Shown: positions 21,247 to 33,091 of the stretch, one piece after another
Position numbering within the stretch: position 1 is the first letter of the stretch
Layout: the number at the start of each line of letters is the position of its first letter
Origin: Lycium barbarum
Lineage: Eukaryota > Streptophyta > Magnoliopsida > Solanales > Solanaceae
Length of the DNA stretch: 64,000 bases
Assembly: GCF_019175385.1 (NCBI RefSeq)
Contig: NC_083342.1
Span: forward strand, 123,194,376-123,258,375
Direction: 5' to 3'
The notes under the pieces: generated by a model
Told to the model about the DNA's origin: nothing
Database searches by the model: none
What the model saw: the letters and a program-made list of their open reading frames with translations, nothing else
Made by a program: the position numbers and the translations under genes

Positions 21247-22806
21247 CTAATTGCGAAGGAAGGCATCAGCCAGCATCTGTCCAAGCTGAACTTGTGCAGC
21301 AGTTGTAAGGTGTGTGTAATCTGGTCCAATCTGCAACCCTTTGGCATCCACATATTTCACATTCCCAATATTGATGTCTTGCTGGGCTTTCCTGACCAAC
21401 TCCATGTATGGGCCTAGTGCTGTTGCAATTCCTACCTGCACCAAGATTAGCCCCAATAAAGTTTTAGGACCCACCTTATCTCTTCCAACATTTTCGTTTT
21501 CCCAAAAAATCTTTCCTTATTCCTTACAATCACATGTTAAATCACTGCACCGGACCTTTTAAACTAACAGCTATAACGTGTCGACATTTCTTTTCTAACG
21601 AAAGCATTCCATCTTTTTTGGACTTCTCTTTTATTCAAATTTTTTCTTTAAAAGAATGCTTAGATAAATTTAAATTTGTTTATTTTCGTATTAAAAAAAA
21701 GTCATTCAAATCATAAGACATGACATTGACGACCATGAGAAGGTAAGAAAAGAAAACGGAACTAGGGATATCAGAAAAATGATTTCGAAAAATATTTGCC
21801 CAATATGATGTGCTCCCCTTCCCAAATCCCAACCCAATGGATGGGATGGTGTTTGACTGGGTATAAAGTTCAAGAAAGTCACATAGAAATGTGTCATGTC
21901 ATATAAATTGGAGTATTAGATTTCAACTTTAAATCCTAACATTTACATGTATTACCAAAGACATTGTCATTTTTATTTTTAAAACAAAAACCAAACCTTT
22001 TCAACTGCAAAAGCCAAAAAGCCATTGGTTTTGTTAAAAAGGAAAACAGTCCACGTCTTGAGTTTTCATGTGATGTAGGAACAAAGATTGATGAAATTAA
22101 AACTTAAAGCATAGCAAACTCAAACTATTTGCATATAGAATGACTTTCTCAATGAACATAGATCTTTTTCACTTACCTGAATCACTTGGAGATTAGGCAA
22201 CTGCAGATCATGTCGCACATGCTTGAAGAATCTCTCCAATCTGACCTTATACATTTTAGCATCCTCAAGTGTTGTTGTATCACTCTCACCTTGGTACCAC
22301 AACATCGCCCTGATCGTTCCACCACATCGAGTGGCAACCTTAGTCCTCTTAATCATCTGTTTGTAAAGGAATCCACCAGGAGCCCATTCAGTAATAGTCG
22401 TTCCTCCAACTGCACAAGGAACAAGCCCAATCACTCCAATACTCGGATCTTTTTTCAATACTGTATTGGCAAATGGCATCCCTGGACCAACCCCAACAGT
22501 GTTGTTCACATCTATGTCTTTGTGAAGTGGTTCTTGAGCCTCAACCCATCTTAGTCCTCCGCTTAATCGGAGGATTGATGGGTTGGACTCGCATTGTCGT
22601 GGGATGACACCATCCCACGACTGATTGAGAGGGTGGAGTGAGTGATTAATCACGCCGCCTCGGCCTGAAATGTTGCTTTGCCCTGCTAAAATGAATATGT
22701 TTTTAACTAATGAACAATTATTTACTAGATCTGCTGTGGTTACCCACGCAGGGTGTGCCAACAGCAGCAATAAAAGATAAGGGAACATTGTTTTTCTATA
22801 AACCAT
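21247..22806 (-). CDS. Secreted SGNH hydrolase / probable carbohydrate esterase (SASA domain), 272 aa
   Basis: Exon 1 runs 22806-22177 (210 codons, donor CAG/gtaagt) and exon 2 runs 21435-21247 (63 codons with stop, acceptor gtgcag); the 741 bp intron is phase 0. I chose ATG 22806 because the frame further upstream starts only at a TTG. Residues 1-25 are a hydrophobic signal peptide (FPYLLLLLLAHPAW). GQSN (42-45) carries the nucleophile Ser; GRGG, the GPGMPFAN block, GGTTITEW and LWYQGESD are the conserved SASA/carbohydrate-esterase-6-like blocks, and DYTH (249-252) supplies the catalytic Asp and His. The length matches the family. It probably deacetylates cell-wall carbohydrate in the secretory path or apoplast, by analogy with Arabidopsis At4g34215-type proteins; the substrate is not known. 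It looks intact. Confidence 0.93.
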
Positions 22807-22849
22807 TGATAAAATTTGGGACTTCAAAAATCCTTATAGATAAGAAAGA

Positions 22850-24198
22850 TCTGGAGAAACAATGGGCCTGAGAGAGGGGTTGTTGGGACTTGGGGGCTTT
22901 AGCTCTTAAGTAATATGATTGTTTCTTTTATTGCTATTACTACTTTATTCGGCCCCACCACTGTTCAATAACACTAAAATACAAAATTTCTGAGCGGTGC
23001 AAAGTGTCCTAAAACCCTTTTGTCCATTCGTGACATTTAAAAACTTACTGATTCCGTAGTATTATCACGAACTGATCTTAATCATCTTTATTTTTGTAAT
23101 AACCTTACCAGCGGTGAGGAGCTCGTGCTAAGCAACTTTGATTTATTAGGCTGTCGTCTGAAAAGATGAAACTCTGGTATTTATCAAGATTGACATTATA
23201 AAGCCGTCTTTTACCTTTTTTCTCTTTCATTTAGTGGGTGAGGTAAAATTCAAGAAAAGAGATGAGCTGCATTATGAAACACCTATTTTGATTTAATTCT
23301 CATTATTATTAAATTAATAAATGTACGGTACAGTAATAAGGTGGAAAAATGAGACACGCATGCTATACATGAATTGGGAAAAAGCTACATGCACATCAAA
23401 GAACAACGTTGATGGGAATTGAAGGTGTGGGGGTTCAGAGTTAAATGGTAGGGTTTAGAAATAGAATTAGGGGTTTTTTTAGTTTCGGAATTTTTCAGAG
23501 GAAATGTGGTTCCAATTACCAAAGTGGAGACTGTAAGATTCAGGAGGTTAGAAAATAGGAAGCAAAGGGATTAAATTCAAGTACAGGTATTTTTTGCCTA
23601 ATTAATTTTGAAGGGTATCGCCCAATTGATGCACAGCCCATAGATGATAGAACCATTATAAATATGTAATGACTAAAGTACCCTGGTGGTCAGAGAGCAT
23701 ATTGACCAAGAGGGGACCTACTTATCGCCACTTAGGGGTTATGTAGTTGACTGGTTCGGGATTTAAAAAATTATGAATGTTTTTACAAATTTATCCCTAA
23801 TTAATGTTTAGAAAAAGAAAAATTATTTAATGATTTTTTATTATAAATAAGGATAATTTGGAAAAGTAAGATCAATTTCTTCTGCAAATCCTAAAATACC
23901 ACTTATTTTGAACAAAATGAAATGCCTAAAACACCACTTATTATGGAATGGAGGGAGTATAATATATGGTTTAAATAAGTTAATTTCTTTTTGTATTTAT
24001 AATAACTTATTTTTAAACCATAAGTTATCAGGTTGATCTTACTAGTTTTTACTTTGGTGAAAATAAAGATCTGACGTATAAAGGAATAAGAAAAAGGCTA
24101 TAGAATAACTCAAGGCGAGCTATGGACCGAGGACTGGAGCATTCGGACTCGTTGATAGATACCGAATTCTATCAAATAATCCTACAAATTGCGACAAT
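22850..24198. other. Intergenic; upstream region of the esterase
   Basis: Non-coding. The first 200 bases are the promoter side of the esterase (minus). A Stowaway-type remnant lies at about 23820-23960. No other gene or element was recognised. Confidence 0.4.
23820..23960. repeat. Truncated Stowaway-like MITE
   Basis: Ends ATGGAATGGAGGGAGTA, the right terminus typical of Stowaway elements (complement TACTCCCTCC...). It is preceded by CACTTATTTTGAACAAAATG and CACCACTTATT motifs common in that family. No left CTCCCTCC end is visible. Confidence 0.55.
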
Positions 24199-24426
24199 AT
24201 ATTAAGAAGATAGACAATTATCTAGACAATCTTTGATAGACGCTTTATCTACTCAATCCAGTTGGAAGATTCCAACTCAAACAGCGCCACAGTAACTTAT
24301 ACCAATAGGGTAAGAAGGTTTTGACAAGCCACACCAATTCAGTCCACAACTTATTGGGATTGGGAGAAAGGAGGGAACAAGTGAGAAATCCTAGTGATAC
24401 ACAAGGAATGATTACCGAATTCGCAT
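24199..24426. repeat. Dispersed repeat shared with 5' flank of the F-box relic at 40 kb
   Basis: The block from ATATATTAAGAAGATAGACA through ATCTTTGATAGACGC and CAGCGCCACAGTAACT to GGAATGATTACCGAATT is repeated at 40749-40976 (roughly three quarters identical by eye). The last 35 bases also resemble 48955-48990, just upstream of the other F-box relic. It may be a conserved upstream region left behind by a vanished paralogue. Confidence 0.65.
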
Positions 24427-25258
24427 ATACAGCAACTCTGTTTTCCTAGACTTTATTTTTTTAACACTGTTTTCCTAAACTAAAGTGGATAAGAATTGCT
24501 ATTCCATGAAGAATGTTGATAATCGTATTCGGTAGAAGTTTTAATTACTTCTTATTAATTTTTTTTAGTACATCAAAATTAGATGAATATTTTGCACTTA
24601 GAAGATATCTAAATTTATGCCCAAAAAATTGGTAAAAGCTCTCTTGGTGGCTCGTTTTGCCAATAAGTTTTGCTTGAACTATAAATAATAGGCTCGTTTT
24701 GCCAATAAGCCATACAATGTTAACAGAAAAGGATCTTTTGAAAAGTATAACACGAAGCACGATGTACTTTGAGAATCCTCTGGGAAAACTAACAAAAAAT
24801 GTTTATGGAAAAAACGAGCAAAGCAACAGGATTTTAAGATATAATTTCTTATGATTAGCTAACAATTTGAATAGTGTAAGTGAGCAAACAAAATCTCACG
24901 TGCTATATTCAAGTGTCTTGTGGGAAGAGGCCATATCACTAAAAATATCATTTGTAATGGATCAGATTTTTTTTTCTGTTTCTGCTATAACCACATAATC
25001 TAGAGGTTCTTTGGTTTAGCAAAGCAAAAAAATTAAATCCCGTCCATCCTTTCCACTTGAGTAAAAAAGAATTAAAAAAAGAAAGAAAAGAAAATAGAAA
25101 AGCATGACAATTCAATAAATTTACCATGACCTTAAAAAAAGATTCTTCTAAATCCTCACACTTTAGAGTACATGTTTTTTCAACTTGGCTAGCAAAGTCC
25201 TTAGCTTCGGCGGGCAACAGCGAACGTTTGGGGTTTTGGAGGGGACTCTTGGTTAAAA
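24427..25258. other. Intergenic, no gene seen
   Basis: AT-rich. A 17-base direct repeat (CTCGTTTTGCCAATAAG) occurs at about 24652 and 24692. The frames at 24545-24760 and 24948-25265 (minus) are not convincing proteins. Confidence 0.4.
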
Positions 25259-25300
25259 GGCCCATTTAAGTCTTCTATCTAATTAAAAGGGTTTCAAGTT
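25259..25300 (+). repeat. Left TIR of the MULE
   Basis: Starts GGCCCATTTAAGTCTTC and pairs with the complement of 32980-33018. The match is imperfect (about 28 of 36 aligned positions). Confidence 0.55.
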
Positions 25301-25977
25301 TTTTTTAAATGACCCACTTTTTAGATTAGGTAAAAAACTCTAATTTAGTTGTGATTTAGAATTTAATTATTATGTCAGATTAGTACCCATCTTTTATGAA
25401 CTACAAATTGGTCCAAAATCAACAATAAAAAACAAAAACAAGAAAAACCCTCCAAAATCTCTTTCAACGTCTTTTTTTCTTCTTTCTTCTATTGTTCTTC
25501 TTCCACTCTCAATCTACCCTCTATGCATATGATTGTGTGTTATTGAGGTCCTAAAACTCTTCTCTTTTTGGTGAAGTTGGTTTCAACAAGCTATATTTGG
25601 AGAAAGATGGTGTTAAAGTTTTAAAGAAATAGTCAAGCTCAATTTAAATCCGATTAAAGACTGTTTTGGAGTAGCATTAGCCTGGGCTTCTATTAAAACA
25701 TTGTATCAAGACCTCAGTTTGAAGGTACACAAATGAATTTTATATATTTGTAGAGTTATTATGCAGATGGAATCTGGTCTGCAATGGACCGATTGACCAT
25801 CGATCTGACCGATTATATATCAGTCCTCTATGTTATTCAATAGCTGACCGATCATAGTAATTAGTCCGACAGATTCATTATAGATTTTTTTATTTTTTAT
25901 TTCCATGTTTGCAATAATGTTTCATTTTACTAGTTTCTAATAACGTTACATTATTTATTGTAGGTAGGTACAAAATC

Positions 25978-28373
25978 ATGACAGGAGTTGTCTTACTTGT
26001 TGATTATTTTGGAAAGTGGGTAGATGACAAGAAATCGTGGAGATGGAATTCTCAAAATGATATAGTTCGAACAATGCTTGTGAGCAGTGATGTTACCTTT
26101 GATAAATTCATGGAAACTATCATTAGAAGAGGTGAATTGAGTTGCGGACATGATCCTGTTTGTGTCAAGTATATGACTAATGCAGGTGCTTTTTCGAGGG
26201 ACAAAGCACCGCCAGTTGAACTAAAGAATGATGAAGATGTCCAAATTTATTTGAATGATATAAATGGTGAAGGTGGCAGGCCAATGTTTCCTTGATTGAA
26301 ATTGTTTTGGAAAGCGGCTGTGGTTTGAACAACCAACAATTTGAGAATGAAAATGTCTGCACGCACAATGATGATTTTCATGGGGGAGGAGAGACAAATA
26401 CTTTTATTTAAACTAATGAGCGTGTAATAGAAGATGTTCTCTCTTGTGAAGTGGAGAAATTTATGGAAACTAATGAGGGTATAATAGAAGATGTTCTCCC
26501 TTGCCAAGTTGAGAAATTTATGGAAGCTAATAAGCATATATAGAAGACGTTCTCCCTTGCCAAGTTGAGAAAGAGGTTCCACTGGATAACGAAGATGATG
26601 ATGTTCAGTTGCCTGAACAATTAGAGGATGCAATGATTGGAACACATCATAGCTATATTTTTTCTGATGGCTCGGGTTTTCACAAAGGATATAGATTTCT
26701 GAACAAAGAATTCGTAGTGAACAAACTGAAACTTGTCGCAATCGGAAAGGGTTTCGAGTTTGCTACAAAGAAGTCCAACAAATCATTGGTAAGTGTTGCA
26801 TGTGTTGAAAAAAACTGCAAGTGGAGGGTTCGTGTTGTTAAGTATATTAGCTCAAATGCCTTCCGTATCACAAAATATGAGCCTAATCACTCTTGTGACT
26901 TAAGATCTATATCTGGTAGACATAGGCATGCTTCTGCCAGCGTTATTGCAGAATTTATCAAAGAGAGGTTTAGAGAAGGAAAATGTCCTATACCGAAGGA
27001 AATAATGAACATTGTGAGTATAGAGTTGGGATGTGATGTTAGTTACTGGACATGCTGGAAGGCCAAGCAACTTGCACAAAATATGATATGGGGAACACCG
27101 GAACACGGATACGCGACACTGGAAGCATATCGGTACGAGATTGAAAAAGCAAATGAAGATAGCTTTACGGCTTTGGAGGTTCAAGATGGCAGATTTTTAT
27201 ATTTTTTTGTTTCCTATGGGCCATGCATAAGAGGATTTAAGAACATAAGAAATGTCCTCGTTGTGGATGGCACTTTTTTAACGGGCCAATTTGGTGGTGT
27301 AATGCTAATTGCAAGTGGACAGGATAGTGAAAATCAAATATATCCTACAGCTTGGGCTGTGGTTAACTTAGAGAATGATCTTTCTTGGACTTGGTTTTTT
27401 CGTCAATTACTCAATGTAGTGCCAAATACAAATGAGTTATCCATCATATCAGACAGAAATGCCAGCATAAAGAAAGCAATTGCTACAGTTTACGATCAAG
27501 CTCATCACGGAGTATGTACCAGGCACCTTGGGGAAAATATTCGTACAAACTTCCATGCTGGTTCTTCAATCCTTGGTCTATACTATGACGCATCGAATCG
27601 AAGAGTTCAATGAGTATTTAGAAGAAATTCGACGCAAAGGTTATGGTAATGTTGTTGAATACCTCAAGAATGATGTTGGTTTCGAACGGTGGAGTAGAGT
27701 TCATTTTCCAGGAAGAAGGTATGATGTCATGACATCCAATATTGCAGAGTCTGTGAATGCCAGACTTGTAATTGAAAGAGAATTTCCCATCATTGCTTTA
27801 TTTAATGCAATTCAAAGGATGTTATGTCGATGATTCCATGAGCGACGTGGTCTAACGTTGTGCACGAGTAACTATTTAGCTCTGACGACAAATACTTTAG
27901 TGCGAGAAACTAGACGTGAAATAGCAGATAAATTATCTGTACAACAACTTCATGTGAATGAGTTTATTGTTCAAGGGTATGGTCAGGACGCAAGATTTAA
28001 CATCAACGGCAAAACATGCTCCTGTAAAGTGTGGGATCTTCAGCAATTGCCTTGTGCCCATGCATTGGCAGCACTCAAAGCTCAGCGATTACCAGACTAT
28101 GGTGAGAGAGTTTACAATCTATGTTCACCATATTATTCGGCAGAATTCCATCGGTTGGCTTATTCAAAGATTATAAACCCTGTTCCTCCAAAAGAGCAAT
28201 GGGAATGGGCCACAGAAAATATAATTAATCCACCCATTGTGAAGCGTGTGAAAGGCCGGAAACGTAAGAAAAGGATCCCAACAGTTGGTGAAGATGTTAA
28301 AAAGAGAAACAAATGTTCTCTCTGCAAGCAAGTCGGCCACAAGAAGACTACTTGTCCCGATAAACGTACTTGA
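25978..28373 (+). pseudogene. MULE transposase (mudrA-type), broken
   Basis: The N-terminal part (25978-26295) has the domain seen at the start of many MULE transposases (VDYFGKW, CVKYM). It is followed by an acidic stretch with three 19-residue repeats (VIEDVLSCEVEKFMET and variants) interrupted by stops and shifts near 26290, 26410 and 26536. The second open block (26609-27613) has the MuDR N-terminal zinc-binding region (CKWRVRVVK, YEPNHSC) and the MULE DDE core (VVDGTFLTGQFGGVML, SIISDRNASI, then EEFNEYLEEI in another frame). The last block (27858-28373) has the SWIM zinc finger CSCKVWDLQQLPCAHA and a CCHC knuckle (CSLCKQVGHKKTTC). Near 27590 there is a small deletion with a frame shift, and TGA at 27831-27833 replaces a Trp. 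The product would bind the TIRs and cut DNA; this copy cannot make it. Confidence 0.9.
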
Positions 28374-28548
28374 ACTCTAAATATGCAGTTAGTGTTAAAT
28401 TTTCTTATTGTAATTTAAGACTACAAGTGTTAAATTCTTTTATTGTAATTTAAGATTACAAGTGTTAAATTTTCTTATTCCTTATTGTTTTAACTCGCAC
28501 AGATCATGAATCTGTCGGATAAATCAACAATTTGTCAGTGAACATACT
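28374..28548 (+). other. 3' flank of the MULE transposase
   Basis: Contains three near-identical copies of GTGTTAAATTTTCTTATT or AAGTGTTAAATTCTTTTATT and the first palindromic block CAGATCATGAATCTG (28499-28513). No coding sequence is present. Confidence 0.5.
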
Positions 28549-29652
28549 CGAACGATCATGCTAAGTATTTTTTGAATTTTTCATTAGTTTTACTCCTTAT
28601 TCATCAACTCTTAAGTCAATACGAAATATCAACATAAAACTAATAAGGAATAAGACGATAAAGAGTGATCGATACCACATCTGGCGGACCAAAGCATCTA
28701 CTGTAACAGACAGATCATGTATCTGTCGGACAGATGCTCAATTTATCAGCATTTATACGAGAGAAAATTTGATGTTACATTCTCTTTTTTTTTTTTGTGA
28801 AAAAGAAAGGAACAATATTACAAACTAAAGCGCAACTTGGACGTACAAGTAAGAAAACAAATATCCGTACTCTATATGCACCAGATGGTGCCTTCACAAA
28901 AACAAATAGTCAGTCTTCTTGAAAATCCTCTTATTGTTTCAACTCGAACGATCATGCTAAGTATTTTTTGAATTTTTCATTAGTTTTACTCCTTATTCAT
29001 CAACTCTCAAGTCAATACGAAATATCAACATAAAAATAATAAGGAATAAGACGATAAAGAGCGATCGATACCATATCTGGCGGACCAAAGCATCTACTGT
29101 AACAGACAGATCATGTATCTGTCGGACAGATGCTCAATTTATCAACATTTATACGAGAGAAAATTTGATGTTACATTCTCTTTTTTTTTTTTGTGAAAAA
29201 GAAAGGAACAATATTACAAACTAAAGCGCGACTTGGACGTACAAGTAAGAAAACAAATATCCGAACTCTATATGCACCAGATGGTGCCTTCACAAAAACA
29301 AATAGTTAGTCTTCTTGTAAATCCTCTTATTGTTTCAACTCGAACGATCATGCTAAGTATTTTTTGAAATTTTCATTAGTTTTACTCCTTATTCATCAAC
29401 TCTCAAGTCAATACGAAATATCAACATAAAACTAATAAGGAATAAGACGATAAAGAGCGATCGATACCACATCTGGCGGACCAAAGCATCTGCTGTAACA
29501 GACAGATCATGTATCTGTCGGACAGATGCTCAATTTATCAGCATTTATACGAGAGAAAATTTGATGTTACATTCTCTTTTTTTGTGAAAAAGAAAGGAAC
29601 AATATTACAAACTAAAGCGCAACTTGGACGTACAAGTAAGAAAACAAATATC
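28549..29652. repeat. 396 bp tandem repeat, about 2.8 copies
   Basis: Copies start at CGAACGATCATGCTAAG at 28549, 28945 and 29341, giving an exact period of 396. The third copy ends about 85 bases early, around GTAAGAAAACAAATATCTG. Copies differ by scattered single bases and poly-T length. Each holds the palindrome CAGATCATGTATCTG followed by TCGGACAGATGC, and a poly-T run followed by GTGAAAAAGAAAGG. No long ORF is present. Confidence 0.92.
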
Positions 29653-29668
29653 TGATATCACATCCAAC

Positions 29669-29690
29669 AGACAGATCATGTATCTGTCGG
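29669..29690. repeat. Additional palindromic CAGATCATGTATCTG motif
   Basis: The same ACAGACAGATCATGTATCTG block found once per 396 bp unit recurs here outside the tandem array, and again in degenerate form near 29870 (ACAGATTGATCC...CTGTCCAACAGATCC). Confidence 0.6.
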
Positions 29691-29924
29691 GCAGTTCATA
29701 AATTTGTCAATGACTATAAATGAAATAAATGATGATAGAAAATCTACACTGCAAAATTATTAATGAAATTAAAATAAGTCGAATATTTCCATCAGTGAGA
29801 ACAAAAGTGACATAATATAAATACGCTAACTTTTTAAACTTAAATACAATCCAAGACAAATTTTAATTAAACAGATTGATCCATACTCTGTCCAACAGAT
29901 CCAAAAAACATCCTAACAGAATTA

Positions 29925-32354
29925 CTAACTATCACCGCCGATCTTTCTCCTCTTATAAGTCTTCATATGCTTCGAAGCCTCCCGGATTTTCTTTTGTCTG
30001 AGATCTGTTGCAAAAGGGGAATCATATTTTGGGTTAGTTTTCCTTGTTCGTTTCGCCCTTGTAGTACATACTCTCGCAAATTTGGTAGCTTCATCTTTGT
30101 CAACCATGTTGCTTCCTTCCTCTTCAAGCTCACCAATTACCTTCTTTTCCAACATATCTGGTTGTCCATCACCCACCTGAAAATTTTCATCATCATACTT
30201 GTTTTTGCTTAATTTTTCTACCTGGACATGCAAACCACCCACTATACCACTCAAGTGGTCTACTTTAGCATCGAGACCATCCATTCTTTCATTCAACTTC
30301 TTGTTCATATCCTTCATCGCATTAAACATATTTGCACATAATTCAATAAGTTGAGAAAGTTTGTCTGATGAATCACTCAAATTAATATTTTCAGTAACTC
30401 CCTTTGATGGTTGTCTTCTAATATCAGTTTCACGTCCGTCGTGATCCATAGCTACTGGAATCTCATGCCTTTCGAGAGAAGAGTTAACTAATCGTGTCAC
30501 ACCACTAACTACTTTTGTCAACCGATCTATATTCTCATCCACCTCATCTTTCAAATCCTCCCAATTAATCAAATATGATTTTTTTTACTCAACATTAGTA
30601 GGAACCAAAGTAGGATGCACCACAACCTATAAGAAAATAAATTGTTAATTAAAACTACAATAATAAAAACTTCTGAAATGAAATATTGCACCAAACAAAC
30701 TTAAGTATTCACCTCTTTATTTTGCATTGTTAATAACACTGTTTTATAATCTGGGGGTGTCTTCTTTTTATCGTACCATCGGAGCAATCTTGGAAGTGGC
30801 AAGGGAGATTCTATCAATGGCTGTCCAAAAGCCTCTCCTAGTATAGGAATTGCTTCGAAAGCCCACACCTATATTGAAAACAAAAAAAGTACTAAATAAT
30901 ATTAGTATGTAAATTTCAGATCGATACATAACTTGTCATGACCAATTAAATTTCAGATCGATACATAATCTGTCATGACCATTCAATATCTATCTCACCA
31001 TAAAATTATTTAAGCTTACCATAAAAGCCCAAGGGAATCCTTGCAAGCTATAACCTTTAGATGTGGAATTATTTTCCTTCCATTCTGCAGACTTTTTCTT
31101 TAGGTTAACATTTAGAAGGAACTCAACTGTCATCTCAAAAGAACGCCTACCCCAAGGATATGCATTAAAGTAATCCAAGTTTGTCACCATTTTCATATTC
31201 TTTATATCAACAGTTCGCTTTTGATCACCAGCCCATAAAAAAGACTCCACAAACCACACCATAGCGATCTTCAACTTTGTTTGCGCATCAAATCTGTCAC
31301 TCTTTAATATTTCCTGTTAAACTACTCTTTTTATTCAACACTAGATCTAAAAAATCTTTTGCCTTCCCTTCATCATATAAAGCCTTACCAGTGGGAATTT
31401 TTCCACAATTCAGTCCGGTAATCATAGCAAACTCCTTCATACCAAATCGAATTGGCTTACCATCAATTATGAACCAAACCTCCTTTTTCTTTAAGCTTAC
31501 AACACGTCGTTGTAGAAGATAGTGTACGATTTGGCCACAAAAATTTTTGTTCCAATTCTCTAGGTTCACTTTTAATAAGCATCCAAAACAACTATTCATA
31601 AATTGGTTGTACACTTTTTCCTTCTCCAAGTAATATTGTATAATTTTAACAACATCCCACCTTGATAAAATGCTCACAAGTCCATCAAAGTGATCCTCGT
31701 CCTCCAATTTCTTACGCAAACTATATTGGGAGAGGTCTACTGAGGTTTCACGTTCTGGTATCAATAATATATCATTCTCCTCAGCAGATTCATCCCCATT
31801 ACTAGATGTCTCAGAAGACTCATTCCCATCACTAACTGTTTTAGAAGCATTATCCCCATCACTAACGGTTTTAGAAGACTCATCCCCCTCGCTAGATATA
31901 TCATGTTCCTGAAGATATTGTAACAAATGTAATATCAATTAGACAAATAAGGAAAACTAAAGATTTGTGTCAATATTTTAAAGGACTGATTGTAAATCGA
32001 TCCGACCAACTATTAGTCGGTCTATTATATATTTAGAAAATCAGCCTGATTTTTAGATTGTTCAGATTAATGTACTATCAATCGCCTGATTTGGTAAACA
32101 AAATATTTTAGCCTTTTGGATGATTTTATAAAGCAGATTGATGGTTGATTGAGTAGACCAATTAATAATTGGTCACGTAAATTGTGACAAATTTTTACTT
32201 GGTCGGATCGATTTATTATCTGTCACTTCATTTATAAAAGTTGTGATTCCTTTCTCACTGATATGAGAAATTTAAGTTGAAAAGCTAAAAAATGAAGGTG
32301 CACCTGATTCTCCTCTAGCTCGCGGCCAACATTTTTAGGATCGACTCGCACCAT
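29925..32354 (-). pseudogene. DUF1985-domain gene carried by the MULE (spliced, nearly intact)
   Basis: Four exons fit on the minus strand. E1 32354-32304 (MVRVDPKNVGRELEENQ, donor gtgcac). E2 31908-31020 (acceptor cttcag; acidic Ser-rich repeats with SSEGDES, then DUF1985 with FDGLVSILSRWDVVKII, CFGCLLKV, VWFIIDGKPIRFGMKEFAMI and TGLNCG; donor gtaagc). E3 30868-30713 (52 codons, VWAFEAIPILGEAFG and PLPRLLRWYDKKKT). E4 30626-29925 (coiled-coil region, then a basic NLS-like tail with TYKRRKIGGDS). Two defects: a one-base frame change near 31300 (between SSLTGNI and LKSDRFDAQTK) and TAA at 30585-30587 shortly after the E4 acceptor. No ULP1/C48 peptidase domain follows, unlike many KI-MULE genes. 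The role is unknown; such genes are thought to be old host ULP genes captured by MULEs. Confidence 0.85.
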
Positions 32355-32639
32355 GAATTCTTCAAAGAACAAGTAAAAGTTATGATCAAGAAACAACACC
32401 CACAAAGAAAAAGCAATTACTTTAACTATAACTTCATATAAACTTTAATTGCATATCTATTACTAAAATGTTTTTCTTTAAAGAATAAGATTGATGCTAG
32501 AGTTATGGAAGAGTAGAAAACTTACAATTTAGAAATTCGAGAAGAATACTCAAAAAGAGAGTTCAAAAGATGAGTAAATTGAATAAGCAATCTGTCTTTA
32601 GCAAGAAGGGAGGAGAAAGAGAGAATTTCCTTCAATGGA

Positions 32640-32862
32640 CATAGCAAATTTTTTTGAATGTGTCGTTGCAATGGAGAGAGGCATAGCAGATTTGAATTGT
32701 TGGAGGAAATATTAGGGATGTGCGTTGCAAATGGTGAGAGGCATAGCAGATTTGAATTGTTGGAGCAAAATATTAGGAATGTTGGAGGAAATATTAGGGA
32801 TGTGCGTTGCAAATGGACAGAGGCATAGCAGATTTGAATTGTTGGAGCAAAATATTAGGTTT
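32640..32862. repeat. Tandem repeat near the right end of the MULE
   Basis: Units of AGAGGCATAGCAGATTTGAA, then TTGTTGGAGGAAATATTAGG (or GGAGCAAAATATTAGG), then GATGTGCGTTGCAAATGG repeat about three times with a period of 60-110 bases. No coding role is apparent. Confidence 0.8.
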
Positions 32863-32977
32863 ATATATTTAATTTATTTACAAATAGGTCCCTAGCTTAT
32901 CTAATATTTTAATTATAGTCCAATTATTCATTAAGTGCCTTTTCTCATTTATTTTGATATATTTTAAATTGAATAAA

Positions 32978-33018
32978 TAATAGAAGGCCATTTTGTTAAT
33001 TGAGGACTTGAATGGGTC
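32978..33018 (-). repeat. Right TIR of the MULE
   Basis: Read on minus this begins GACCCATTCAAGTCCTCAAT and mirrors the left TIR at 25259. Confidence 0.55.
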
Positions 33019-33091
33019 TCTCAGCCAAATTTTCTCGTTTTGGAGTAGTTTCTCAAAGAAAGACTAATGTTATTCCTGTGTATGTGAATAT

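Larger units (their letters stand above)
25259..33018 (+). mobile_element. Mutator-like element (MULE) with transposase and DUF1985 genes, ~7.76 kb
   Basis: The inner genes are a mudrA-type transposase (+, 25978-28373) and a DUF1985 gene (minus, 29925-32354), arranged convergently. Candidate terminal inverted repeats are GGCCCATTTAAGTCTTC at 25259 and its partner at 33018 read on minus, GACCCATTCAAGTCCTC (14 of 17 identical). The similarity continues for about 20 more bases. A 9 bp target duplication is not clear: the flanks TCTTGGTTA and TCTCAGCCA share 5 of 9 positions. DUF1985 genes inside MULEs are known from the KI-MULE (Kaonashi) group of plants, where they often accompany a ULP1-like peptidase. 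Both genes are damaged, so the copy is not autonomous. The boundaries are inferred from the TIRs and could be off by some bases. Confidence 0.75.

Noticed and set aside
28549..29652. CRISPR-like array
   Set aside because: The repeat unit is 396 bp and tandem without unique spacers, inside a plant MULE; this is an ordinary tandem repeat.
25250..33027. A 9 bp target duplication for the MULE (TCTTGGTTA / TCTCAGCCA)
   Set aside because: Only five of nine bases agree and the TIR start is uncertain by a few bases, so I do not claim it.
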